Assembly (NCBI GenBank): GCA_028554755.1
Contig: JAPTOF010000015.1
Location: 124,001 to 188,000 of the forward strand
DNA from: Cordia subcordata
Lineage: Eukaryota; Streptophyta; Magnoliopsida; Boraginales; Cordiaceae
Length of the DNA stretch: 64,000 nt
Reading direction: 5' to 3'
Within the stretch, counting starts at the first letter, position 1, and the number at the start of each line of letters is the position of its first letter. Below are positions 1 through 11,374 of the stretch, one piece after another. Below the pieces are notes generated by a model. The model saw nothing but the letters and a program-made list of their open reading frames with translations. It was not told the DNA's origin and made no database searches. Position numbers and translations under genes: made by a program.

Positions 1-1744
1 TGTGTCCTAGAAAGTGCCTAAAAAAAACCAATTTTTGGGATTTTTGGATAGGACGGGAGCTCAAATGAAGGGAAATAAAACTACACTACAAGGAGAATGG
101 GAATGGAAGACGGGAAACAAACTATCCCAGAGGGAACTACTAATTGGAATAGGTCAAGGTAACTTTTGCTTGCCAATGAGTGATTCTATACTCAATGCTA
201 TGGGATTTTGGGGGATGGCTTACTATGGGTTGCTCTTAGCTAAGCTACTAACTAGTGTCCTAATTTTTCCCTAGGACTCGATCCAAGTCCATCCCTGGGC
301 AATGCTTCCTAGAGCTACGGTGTGGTCCTTATGACCTAGAGGCTTAGGATTAAATAACTAGCTCTCTAGGTGACTTGGAATGAACCTACGCTAGTATCTA
401 AACCTTTGGCTGGGTTTAAAGCCAAGACCTAGTATTGCTAGGGTCAACTAATCTTACCCAAAAACCTATTGGCTGGGTTTAAAGCCAAAGGAGAATCGAT
501 CTAGGTTAGCCTTAAGTTAAGTATCTTCGTTCTAGGGTCACTATAGTGAGATTTGACCTATTAGTGCATTCATACATGTTCTAAGCTAAGGTGTTCGCAA
601 ATAAAGGGACATATTTGTCCACCAAACATCATCATGCTCGGATTACACCATTAAAAGCAATTGGGAACCAACATGTATGCGATATTGAGGTTATATTTAC
701 TGTTAGACACGCAAACATGCTCATAGACATGGATATAAGCATTAACCACTTCATATAATCCATACACAAATGCATATATGTGATTATAGAATGGATTAAA
801 AGTGTTTAGTAGCAAATAAACATCAATTTAAACACATACTACTCATACAGACAATTTATCAAATACCTAGATATGTATTGAATAATAGCCATTAAAATAA
901 GAAAAACAAAGTATGTATATATTAAGCCATCAAATCCCATAACATAAGAGTGCATAATCAACTCATTACACAAGCTAAATCACCCTAAACAAGTCTATTC
1001 AAGCATAATATAAAATAGGATGAAAGAGAGAATAGGAAACTCCCTTTCCATCCTAGCAAATCTTGTGCAAAAATCCTTGAGCAAACTCCAACCAAGTGCT
1101 TGAAACCCTCTAAATAGTTTGAATCTAGGTGTATTAGTGTGTGCAAGAGTACGTGTGAGGTTAGTAAGTTAGGGTTTTGTGTATGTGAAAAATGAATGTG
1201 AAGTGTGTATGTGTATTGATTGATAATAAATGCTAAAATCGGGCCCTATTTATAGCCTTCAATGTCGTTACTGGTCGACCTTACTAGCTGGTCGACCGGT
1301 AATAGGAAAGGTCAACTGGTTCTAAAGTGTGCTCTCTAAAATAACTGGCTAACCAACTGGGAACCTTAGCCGGTATAGACTCTTTTTCTCTAGATTTGCC
1401 AAATGACCTAGACGACTAGGCGGTAGCCTCTGGGGATCGACCAGTAGCTCCTTTAGTCTTCGATCTTCATCTTCTTTCGCTTCCAGCCTGTTTCCCACGA
1501 CCCGTAAACCTTTTATCTTCATCACCCTTTATCTTGCAAGCTCAGCATCAACCCAAGACTCACCTAAATCATCAAAACATGCAATTAGTATAGTGTTTAT
1601 CTATCAAACTCAACTATGTAAAGTTATCTTTGCTTACGCTTAATCCTCCCAAATGTACTACACTAATGCCACTTTATATGCACATGGCACCTCTAAAACA
1701 TAGGAAAAATATAGTACAAAGACACACAAAATTGAGACACATCA
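1..1744 (-). mobile_element. LTR and probable primer site of an Athila-like element, continuing off the left edge
   Basis: This stretch reads as a long terminal repeat in minus orientation. It shares the repeated phrase GGCTGGGTTTAAAGCCAA (about 411-433 and 470-488) with the LTRs at 15065-16637 and 20227-21845, where it occurs in reverse complement. On the minus strand the LTR would start TGATGTGTCTC at 1744, next to a LINE. Positions 6-21 (TCCTAGAAAGTGCCTA) resemble a decayed complement of the tRNA-Asp primer site used by Athila elements, which would put the LTR end at about position 30. Reading frames inside it are accidental. The family assignment is inference from shared motifs; the primer site is weak. 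Confidence 0.5.
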
Positions 1745-4700
1745 TTCATCATTAGGAAGAGGATTTCAGATGAAGAAGCAAACAAACTTGTAGCCCCGAT
1801 CACCCCTAAAAAGATTAAACTTGTTTTTTTTAGCATGAATAGGGACAAGAGTCCTGGTCCTAATGAATATACAGCTCATTTCTTTCATAAAGCTTACACA
1901 TTGTGGGACAGGATATTACCAAGGCAGTGATGTCTTTTTTTTTACAAGCAAATTGTAGGATCAATATTATTAAGTCTAGTGTATCCTAGTCCATATTTTC
2001 AAAAATTTAACTAAGAAAACATGCTAGAAAAACAATATATCCACATAACACACACAAGAACATGCTTAAGAACATATAGAGCATAACTAATATTTGCAAA
2101 ATATGTAAAGTTAACCTCTTGAAATGTGAGGCTTTTTATGAAGCTATAACCGTCACGAGCTTTGTTTTTACTCATAAACAAGGCCACTAAAAATTTACTA
2201 TAAGGGTGTCGCAATAGGCAACTCCCTAGTCTTTTTCCCTATGATTCAAGAGACTTATGTTGAGAGAATAGCATTTTGTGTGGGAAGAAACAAAGTAATA
2301 TGCTCTTGAAAACTAGAGCAAAAATCACACAATAAGTGTGTACTATGTGTTGTAGTATTTTCTTACCAAAGAGGAAGAAATTAACTACAACGTGGATTGC
2401 ATAAAAGGTGTAGGGTCTTGTGTATTTGTAGAGAGAACCTTGGCACCCCAAGTTGCTAATCTTTCCATGTGGGAGAAAATTTCCATGTAGTAATTTCCTT
2501 TATGCAAGATGTCCACTTGTCTTGGAAGACTTATGCAAGTTGTTCACTTGTTTTTGTAGTCTTTTGCAAGTTGTCCACTTGTCTTGAAAGACTTGGGCCA
2601 AGCCCACCATCTAAGCCCAACACATAGTCTATAATCCATGTGGAGGCCCAAGTCCAGTAAGAACCCATCCTAGCCCAATTAGGTTATCTTGGACTCTAAA
2701 GAAATCCCAAACTCAATTCCAAACTTTGGCCCAATAAGGCTACTACCACAATATGAAATTTGCACTTTCAAGATTACTATCTCAAAGTCATTTCAAATAC
2801 GGAAGGGACCAAGAACACACAATTAACCTTTGGCTTTCAAAAATAATTAAAATTGTCCTTGCCCAATCTAGGCGACATAATAATTATTTTTAACTCTGAT
2901 CTATTCCACCGTAAGATCAAAGTTGCACTCCAAGAATAATTGCTATTACCCAGAAGCTTATCACAAAAGAATGTGAACTTTGTCTTTGACCTGCTAAATA
3001 ACCGGCCATAATGCCCTTCTATGTATACCTATAGCTAAGACCGGTCCTTTGGCCTGTGTACTATCACCTTCTTAGCTGTATCTTTTTTCGTTGCTTTTCT
3101 TGTCCTATTGCCAACCATCCTTGGTCATGGAATCTCTTGATCTCGAAAGCGACCTTCAAGCCATATGACCGATACACCTATAAAGGTAGTATCACCAGAT
3201 CTAGATTCGAATGATAAATTTGGACAATCCCAAAGGGGGCACATAGATTCCATATTGTATATGCATGTTCTAATTAATTAGAACTTAGCACTCAATGCAC
3301 AAGGCTGTTGATCTTAATAAAGTAAGATCTCACCCACAGTGAATCAAAGTACCAAACCCTAACTTTATTAGTTCATCCACATATACTCAAGATTAAGAGC
3401 AATGATCATTTAGTAGTAGTGAGTGCTTTGTTTTCTTTCTTTGATAGTACGTCTCTAGAAAACATACTCACAATGGTTCTATCCAATACATGACACACGT
3501 ACTATTGAGACAATTCTGGAAAGTCCTCCAATGACCTAGGTAGATCACTCTCAAAGAGGAAACTTGCTCAATATAACCTTATCCCAGTAGCGTGTCCAAC
3601 ACTGCTATTTGATTATGGATTCAATTTATGACGTGACTAAATCTAGACTTGGACCTATTGTGCGTCCAGCCTCACTGCGCATCCAAGTCATTAGCTCAAG
3701 TCAAAGGACCTTTATATATGCATCAAGAAAACATAACAGAGATAATATGTAAAAAACTCATAATGCCATTTAACAAAAAATGATTATAAATTGTTTAACA
3801 TCCAAAATGTCATGTACCAGTGAGCTTTAGGGCATACTAATTCTAACACAAATCACCAAGAGAGGTGAATTCCACATCCATAACCTTAGTGCCTAAAGTA
3901 AAAGATCCTTCTATTGTTTTAGAGTTCCGCCTGATTTTGTGTTGCAATGTTCCTTATGAGAGTATTTCCAACATTCTTGCAACCAACTTAGGGAGTGCTT
4001 GGGGTATATCGTTTCAACAAATCAATCTACCATTGTGAAGGGTCAAGACTTGTCAGAGAATGTTCATGTGGCTCAAGAGATAATGAGGAGTTGTGGGAGA
4101 ACTGAGGTGAGTCCTTGATGCGTAATGAAGGTCGACATCCATAAAGCTTATGACAGCATGAGATGGGTTTCATCTTAAATCAATGTTAGCGGTAAATATT
4201 CCTCTTGAGTTTGTTAAACAGGTTGAAGCTTATGTCACTATGCCTGAATACTCTGTGGCTATCAATGGATCTCCAAGGGGGCGAAAGGCTTAAGGCAGAG
4301 GGACCCCTTGTCCCCCTATCTATTTGTTCTCTGTATGGAGACACTTTTTAACATGACAAACAGTCTCAGAAATGTTAAACAATTTGAATACTATTCGACT
4401 TTGCGGATGATTCGTTAATCTTTGCAAAAGCCAATGTTCCATCAGTGATGGAGATTCAAAGTGTGTTGGATATGTTCCATCGCATCTCTAGCCTTCAAAT
4501 TCGTCCTCAGAAGAGTTTGATATTTTTAGGAAGGGTGTAGAGAGGAGCTTATGCAGCAAATTATCCAAATCCTTGGGTTTGATGAAGGTTTCCTTCCTTT
4601 TAGATATTTGGGAGTTCCATTGGTTTAAGGTAGAATTCACAAGAGTGATTGCTCGAATCTTGTAGAGAAAATTGCAAAGAAGATAATTAAAAAAAAAAAA

Positions 4701-5765
4701 AAAAATTGGACCAGTAAGTCTCTTTCCTACTCTGGTAGACTTCAGCTTATTAAATTTGTTCTTTATATGTGGTTGTGTTCAATTTTGGATTGGGCTCTTT
4801 ATTCTTCGTAAATGTGTGCTTCATGAACTGTAGATATGAATGACTAAATTCCTTTAGAAGGGTTTAGGTCGTAGAGCTAATGGGGCAAGAGTCACATGGG
4901 CAGATTTGTGTAAATCAAAGAAGGAGGGCGATTTGGGGTTGAGACGGCTAGAGATCTAAATAAGGTAGCTATGTTAAAATTCTTCTGGGTTTTGGAGACT
5001 TCTTGGGATTCTATTTAGAGAAAATGGGCTCGGTGCAATCTTTTAAGAGAAGAGGGTATTTGCGATATTCCTATTCCCTCTGATAGATGGAGGTAAAATC
5101 CTAAAGAGTCTACTCACTTAAACCTACAGCAGAGCAGCTCCATCTTAAATTTGCATCTATCGAATGGCATATGATTGTGTGGAATAAGCTGTTGATTCCC
5201 AAACATGCTTTCATTTGTTTGGCTTGTAGTACTTAATCACCTTCTTACCCTCCAAAGGCCCCTTTATTTTGGAATTCCAATTAACAGCCTTTGCCCTTTA
5301 TGTAAGCTTGCTGCTAAAGATAGGGACCATTTGTTCTTTCAATGTCCATTCTATCAAAGAATGTGGTCCAAGTGTCTCAAGAATACTGTTGTTATATCAC
5401 TTGAATATCGCTGGAAAAAAGTTGTGGATTGGTTGATTCAAGAGGCACAAGATGATTCTTTTAAAGCTGTTATATGAGGAATCTGTTTTGGAGCTATATT
5501 TTATCTTATCCGGCAGAAATGAAATTGGGGGCTCCATTGCACTTAGGCTTGCACAGAGGATCAAATCTTGGACATGATTAAGCTCTTTTTGGTCACCAAA
5601 GCTTGTCTTAAATGCTTTAGGAACCCTAACATTAATATACATATATGTATAACATGGAGGATAGGGGAATCTCTTTTGTTAAATTAATTTTTGCACAGTT
5701 GGCTTGGCCATTTTGATTTTTGAGTTATAAGATCACTTTACTTGCCTGGTTAAAAAGAAAAAGTA
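1745..5765 (+). pseudogene. LINE (non-LTR retrotransposon) reverse transcriptase remnant
   Basis: Translating through many stops and frameshifts gives the order of a plant LINE ORF2. From 1755 there is the RT N-terminal block with NRDKSPGPNEYTAHFF. From 3890 there is LVPKVKDPS and the RT fingers, then KVDIHKAYDSMRW near 4130 and SPYLFVLCMETL near 4310. The catalytic FADD is near 4400 and PFRYLGVPLV near 4600. From 5205 to 5400 a Cys/His zf-RVT domain contains CPLCKLAAKDRDHLFFQCP. The reading continues weakly to about 5680. The RT is cut by a solo LTR at 1954-3848, and an A-tract at 4690-4705 adds further damage. The 5' end abuts the Athila-like LTR and looks truncated. It cannot encode a working protein. 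Confidence 0.85.
1954..3848 (-). mobile_element. Solo LTR (probable Ty1-copia, Angela-like) inside the LINE
   Basis: The insert begins TGTAGGATC and ends TTCTAACA. It is flanked by the direct repeat CAAAT at 1949-1953 and 3849-3853. Removing it and one copy of the repeat restores a recognisable LINE reading across the junction, so the boundaries are well supported. Read on the minus strand it starts TGTTAGAATTAGTATGCCC, which resembles the start of Angela/BARE-type copia LTRs, and its 1895 bp suits that group's long LTRs. I see no gag or pol and no internal repeat of its ends, so a solo LTR left by recombination is the simplest reading. Lineage is from memory of such LTRs and is less certain than the boundaries. 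Confidence 0.75.
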
Positions 5766-6626
5766 ATATATTTTCATATGCTTTAACCCGTAGGTGATCA
5801 AAATATTTTTCTACTATTGACTGTCAACAACTTATAGTTGCCTATATGCGCTCTCTTTTCCCTTAATTGGTCAGGGAAGTTTTATTCCACATAAAGAAAA
5901 AACGTCATTTACATGACCCAAAGGGGTTAGAGACCCCAAGCTAAACAATGTGCTGTATTTTCTATAATATTTCTATGTATACAAAGTGAATAAAAACTCT
6001 GTTCATATATACGTTTTCTCCATTTCTCTCTTCTCTAATATGACGAATAAAATTAAAAAAATTTTAATTTTTAAACAAATATTTTTCCTTCTTTTCTCTG
6101 ATAAATAAACAAATCAACAAATAAAGAAAGCTTGAAACTCTACCTTTTTACCTTTAACTAGTATAGTTCAAAAAGTGATTTTACTCAACATTTACCTCCC
6201 TAAATTTGCATTCGTATGGATCTCAAATGAAAATATATTCATACATCTTAGTTAATGGCACTTGCATTTTCAAAATGAACTATTTAAAAAAAAGCTTAAT
6301 TAATTCTTAACTAAATAAATAAGAGACTAATGAAGCTATTAAATTATATTAGTGAAGTTTACAAAGTCTCAACCTTAACCGAGAGTAACGCTCACACCAG
6401 AACACCCGATCCAACTCCCAATCTTAATCACCTAATCCACCTAAAAAACCTCATTAACCCTTTGTTAATCTTTTCTTAATTTAAAAAAAAAAAACAAAAA
6501 CAAAAACAAAACAAAAGCAGTCATTAACATTTTAACCTCACCCTGTCACCCATCCCCAAAACAACACCAACAGTTACCACAAGAAACACACACACTAAAA
6601 CACCACTGGTCCACACACACATAACC
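5766..6626 (+). other. Upstream region of the GeBP-like gene
   Basis: AT-rich spacer with no reading frame I recognise. The last 150 bases before the start codon are rich in CA and AC runs with little G on the top strand, typical of a plant 5' leader. The start codon context is AACCATGGA. No TATA box can be placed with confidence. Confidence 0.4.
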
Positions 6627-7718
6627 ATGGACTCCACCCCTACCCAACGACAACAACAACAACATATCGATGATGCCCACGCGTTTTCCACTAAATCCAA
6701 ACTACCCATCAAACGCAAAACCCCCGAGACCACGGTCTACGGCGGCGGAGGTGGAGGAGGAGGAGACGACGACAACCCACGTCCGCCGCCGTTCAAATTC
6801 CACAGGATATGGACGGAGCCGGACGAGATCCGGTTCCTGCAAGGCCTGCTGGACAGCGCGGCCGACCACCTCTCCTTCCCGCGCGACCTGAACGTGTTCT
6901 ACACGCGCTTCTCCAACGCCATGTCTCAGCCTTACACCAAATCCCAGCTCTCCGAGAAGCTGCGGCGCCTCCGCAAGAAGTTTCGTGTCATCTCCACGCG
7001 CCTCTCTAAGGGCCTCGACCCCTCCCTCCTGTCCCCTCATGATCGTTCGCTCTATCATCTTTCGAAGCAACTGTGGCACCCTGATTTCGCTACGAATTCT
7101 CCATTTTCGACTGTGAATTGTGTCGATTATAATCATAACAATGGCGGGGTTGATAATCAGAGAAACGGGTGTACTGATAGTAGTGGTAGTAAGTCGTCTT
7201 TGGTTGGTGTTAAAGTGCGTTTTTCGCCGAATTTGCCGGGTTTCGATCAGGAGAGTTTGATGTTAAGTCGAGAGGTTAATGACTACAAGAATGAGGCAGA
7301 GGAGGAGGAGGATAATGGAGTGGATGTGAAGTTGAGTGAGGTGAATGTGGAGCTCGAAGAAGATGGGGTAACGGTTAAGGAGGCGGCAATGGAGGGGCAG
7401 AGGAAAGTTGGTAGTGTTCGAGTTAAGGAGGAGGAAATGGTGACAAACTATGGCGATATTGGTGTTGGTGTGGATGTGGGTGTCAATGGGGTTGGGGAGT
7501 TGGCGGCGAAGGTGGTAATTAATGTGTTCAATGAGGCTTTGGAGGAAGTGAGAATGGGAATTCTTGTCGGGGAAGGGTCGAAAGTGAATGGTGGTTTGGA
7601 GTTGGTAAAAGAGGGGAAGAGGCTGCAGAAGCGGTGGCAGGAGCAAAGGGTGGCGGAATTGGATGTTTTTGCCCGTCGGTTGAGGTTGGTTCTCGAGAAT
7701 TCTATACCAAAGCAATGA
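6627..7718 (+). CDS. GeBP/STOREKEEPER-like (DUF573) transcription factor
   Basis: Intact intronless ORF of 363 residues. Residues 58-152 form a DUF573 domain: it starts FHRIWTEPDEIRFLQGLLD, contains the basic helix SEKLRRLRKKFRVI, and ends with SKQLWHPDF. This Trp/Phe-rich, Myb-like DNA-binding domain defines GeBP and storekeeper-like plant proteins. The N-terminus has Gln (8-12) and Gly (39-46) runs. Residues 225-280 are acidic. The last 60 residues, with KRWQEQRVAELDVFARRLRL, match the conserved C-terminal helix thought to dimerise in this family. Length and single-exon structure suit the family. The start is the first ATG of the frame, in good context. GC content is higher than in the surrounding transposons. 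Known members are nuclear regulators linked to cytokinin response and trichome genes; the targets of this one are unknown. Confidence 0.93.
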   Translation: MDSTPTQRQQQQHIDDAHAFSTKSKLPIKRKTPETTVYGGGGGGGGDDDNPRPPPFKFHRIWTEPDEIRFLQGLLDSAADHLSFPRDLNVFYTRFSNAMSQPYTKSQLSEKLRRLRKKFRVISTRLSKGLDPSLLSPHDRSLYHLSKQLWHPDFATNSPFSTVNCVDYNHNNGGVDNQRNGCTDSSGSKSSLVGVKVRFSPNLPGFDQESLMLSREVNDYKNEAEEEEDNGVDVKLSEVNVELEEDGVTVKEAAMEGQRKVGSVRVKEEEMVTNYGDIGVGVDVGVNGVGELAAKVVINVFNEALEEVRMGILVGEGSKVNGGLELVKEGKRLQKRWQEQRVAELDVFARRLRLVLENSIPKQ

Positions 7719-9717
7719 GTATATATATATATATATATAGATATTATCAGTTGTTAGGTGTATATGACATTTGGCATGGGGTTCTCTTTTGAATCTCCAA
7801 TGCTTCTAGCTTATTTGGTTCTTCTTATAGAGTTCTTGTGCCTACTTATATGTTAGAATCATCCTCTTTTTTCTCCTATTTTGAAAAGATATTTGTATAT
7901 ACGAGATGATAGCCAAAAATGAGAAAAGGAAAGAGTATTGGTTTACTTTGTCTTCATGTGCTTGTTTTCCTGATTTCGATTTGCGATTCTAACATCCATG
8001 CAGAGAAATCCTAACCTACATTGTTTATTTTTCCTATTTCATGATGCTTCCTTAGTTAGTTATCTGGTCTTCAACTTGTTTCTTGTGAATCAGTTTCAAG
8101 ATGGGGAAATTTTTGTGCTAATAGATGTCAAGTCCTTGTGGTTTGGCATATTGGGAGAGCCTCTGAAATATTTGTTTAAGACTATGGAAATTTTCATGAA
8201 CTGATGTGAGCATGTCGGGATAACATCTTGAAGTTATTATACCAAGGACTTCCTTAGGTGATGATTCTCCGGGAAATTTAGATGTGAACTAGACTATGAT
8301 AGTGAAAGTAAGCCGCCTACAAACTGATGTATGGTAAGAATATGGTGTGGAGATGGGAAATAAAGTGGTTCTGTTTTATGTTGTAAGACGGCAGAGAGTA
8401 GTAATTGTAGATGATGGTGAATTGCACAATTTGGGGGATAAAATGGCTTCCTTTCCCCAATTCTTTTCCAGCTTTTCTAGTCTGAGGTAGTTGTCCGTAA
8501 TGCCACATCACTGCAATGCCGAAGGAAACCTTGAAATCGAAAATGCTAGGCATACCATGCTGGTTTGAGGGCTTCCTAAGCATTCAATGTAGTGGTGATA
8601 GGACTTGTGAAGAAGTATGGACAGTCTACAGGAGTTTGTGGGGATTTATAGTTTCTTGGGTTGCTCTTACATGAGGCAACCACCCAAGTCGCCTCCTCAC
8701 ACCGCCAAAATTCATGCAGACTCTGCTGTTTTATCATGGGGGCGGTGGTTGGACAGACCGAAGAATTTTCCTAATTTCTCTATCAAGTGTCTGAATGAGG
8801 TCACCTCTAGATCTGGAGCACTGTGATAAAATCTTGAGATCAAATGAAGGCTCGCGAGAGAGGTGGAAGAAAGGAAAAATGAGTTGTATGTACTGGGAAT
8901 CAATTTTTTTTTTTTCCTTTTTATTCCATATCTCCGTTCCGTGCCAGTATTTGTCAGAGAAAATAATTTTTGGGTTGAAAAGGCTTCATATGTTTTGCGA
9001 GGGTCCTGTATAGTACTGCTAAAGTCTAAATGAGGATAGATGTAATAATAGTTGTACCAGCTGATTGCATTTTAATGTATCCATTAGTCAGCTGTAGAGT
9101 TCCATATCATGAGGCTACTTCCATATCTTTGAGGCTTAATTCACTATTCTTATTTAGTTTGAAAGCAAATTCATTTCGTGATAGCTGGAGGTTCATGTTG
9201 TATCAGATACTTTATGGTTTTGATGTAGACCTCTGTAGTTGTAAGCCACAAAACACTGACACTCTTTGGAGGTCCCGTGTCAATGGTGTTCGCTTCGACC
9301 TGTGTCTTATAATTTTATTCATTTTTTTATGTTTGTTTTGGTGCATTTTTGGACACGTTGAACACGTCAGACGCATGCCATGTTTTTAGATAAAAAGAAA
9401 ATTCTGAAATGATTTTGAGCCTTCAATGCAATTTACAAAGATAATGGGTAGAAAAGGCTAAATCTGAGACAATATTCGAAGCTAAAAACGACAAATCCTA
9501 GTCCTAGAAAAGCCCATATCGAAGAATCCTCACTCGACGCTCACTCGTAGATAATCTCTCTCTCTCTCTTGCGCGCTCGCGCGCGCGCGTCGGTAGCAAG
9601 CTTAGCAGTAAGGTATAATCACGTATAAATATCATACGCGTGTTTAAATATATATATATATATATATATGTCTGGAGATTTATGTGTTCGATGTGTGTTA
9701 AGTATGTTATACGACAA
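7719..9717 (+). other. Downstream region of the GeBP-like gene, with microsatellites
   Basis: A TA run (7719-7739) directly follows the stop codon. The next 1.7 kb has short open frames without any family signature. Some of it may be 3' UTR of the GeBP-like gene, but I see no clear polyadenylation or splice evidence. Nothing else is recognisable before the CT/GC tract at 9555. Confidence 0.4.
9555..9670. repeat. Compound microsatellite CT, GC and TA
   Basis: A CT run at 9555-9570 passes directly into a GC/CG run at 9571-9589, and a TA run follows at 9649-9670. The alternating CG block is rare in this AT-rich window and is of the kind that can adopt Z-DNA. Confidence 0.85.
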
Positions 9718-9933
9718 GGGCCTATTTGAATTGATTTTTTTTAAGAAAAAATATTTTTATAATAATTATTTGATTTGGTTCTAAAAAGCTCAAACTCTGA
9801 GTAGTTTGGTTTGGTTTTAGTTATATTTTAAATCAAATCAAAACTAATTAGTATAAATCTGAACAAATCAATGAGTTTCTTTAAAATAATAAAATTAATT
9901 AAAAAAACCAACTCAATTTACTATCCATGTTAC

Positions 9934-9999
9934 AAATTAAATGTTATAAATTCTACCATTAGCATAAAATTAAATGTCATAAATTCTACCATTAGCATA
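9934..9999. repeat. 33-bp tandem duplication (2 copies)
   Basis: The unit starting AAATTAAATG and ending TTAGCATA occurs at 9934 and again at 9967 with one difference (GTT versus GTC). Confidence 0.8.
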
Positions 10000-11121
10000 A
10001 AGTACAAGTGCAACTATACCTTCGTGGTTAAAACTCAGAAATATAGCCTTGAAGTCTGAACCTTGGTTCAGTTTCAATTTAACTAACTAATTATTGGTGA
10101 ATGAAGACCAAACCAATTGATTTGGTTTGTCAGGAAAAAAATCCAAGATTTTTTTTTTGAAAAAAAAAATCAAACGAAACCAAATTCTTTTAAGTTGGTT
10201 TTGTTAGTTTAACGAGTCCATATATGCCCCTAGTGTACATGTGCGGATTTTTTTTTTTTAAATTAGTCATGACATGTATATATGTTAGTAAGCATGTAGG
10301 AAGAGGACTAGTCATATGACTTACAATATGCTGAAAATATTAATCTTTTATGACTAATTATATATTGAATATTATGTTAGTTTTTTTTTCTTTTCGTCAA
10401 GAATATTATGTTAGTTAATCTTGTTTATTTTTTTATGATGGTAACACTAATGTTTGTTTATTATATAAATTAAATTTGAATATGTTTTATTTAATATATT
10501 TCTTATGTGTCGTATCCTAATTTTAGTTACGTTGACATATCTTTAATAGACTTCATACATTCTTTTTTCTTTCTCTTTCTTTTTTTTTTTTTTTTTTTGA
10601 GTACCCAAATCTCCTCTCTCACGGTCGTACTTTTTCTATTTTGGTTATTGATCTCACGGTCGAACTTGTAATATACAGAATACAACAACCTGCGTTGGAC
10701 TTTTCTCTTAGTTTCTTCTCTTTTGTTACATTAAAAGGAAAGCACCCAAATTCTCTTCATCAACGAAAGCGATTTCCAAATGGTTTGCTATAAACAGCGA
10801 CATGTATAATTTACATCGAAGAGTGACTCGTAGTTAAGGGCATATACAGTTTGGTTTGGTTTAATTTTTGTCAATTTCAAAACAAACTAAACAATTTGAT
10901 TTTCATTTGAAATTAATCAATTGGTTTTAAACCATATAAAATAATTAAACCAAACTAATGGTTTGGTTTGGTTTGATTTTGGCTTTTATAAAAAAAATAT
11001 ATTTAAGTTTCACCAAAAAAAAAAATGGAAAAAAATAAAAATGAAAAAGTTACCCAATATTTTGAAGGAAAAAAAAATCAAGGAATGGATCAATTTTGAT
11101 TTACCATCTATATGACAAGAT

Positions 11122-11205
11122 TAACTAACATACACATAAAATTACGACAACATGGTTTGGTTTTAACTAACATACACATAAAATTACGACAACATGGTTT
11201 GGTTT
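11122..11205. repeat. 42-bp tandem duplication (2 copies)
   Basis: The unit TAACTAACATACACATAAAA and its continuation up to GGTTTGGTTT appear at 11122 and 11164 with no differences that I can see, so the duplication looks recent. Confidence 0.85.
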
Positions 11206-11252
11206 TGTTTTGAATCAATTTCAAACCAAACCCAAACCACCATTTGGTTTCT

Positions 11253-11374
11253 GAGGGTGTTTGGCTTTGCTTATTTGATGCTTATAAGTACCTACATGAT
11301 AAAAAGTAAGTGAGAGAGTATTTTTTTTTTTAGGTATTTATAAGCAACTAAAATAAGCAAAGCCAAACACCCTC
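11253..11374. mobile_element. 122-bp fold-back MITE
   Basis: The ends are perfect inverted repeats of 24 bp (outer part GAGGGTGTTTGGC / GCCAAACACCCTC). The inner halves continue to pair with few mismatches, so nearly the whole element can form a hairpin. It lies inside the second copy of the GGTTTGG-type repeat. Flanking duplication is unclear (TTTCT versus TTTAT). Size and ends suit a hAT-type MITE; the superfamily is inferred. Confidence 0.8.

Noticed and set aside
6524..7715. Overlapping open frames on both strands within and around the GeBP-like gene
   Set aside because: The + frame from 6627 has a clear DUF573 domain; the others are shadows created by its GC-rich codons.
9030..9389. 119-residue open frame downstream of the GeBP-like gene
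   Set aside because: No family signature, hydrophobic and Cys-rich by chance composition, no neighbouring exon signals.
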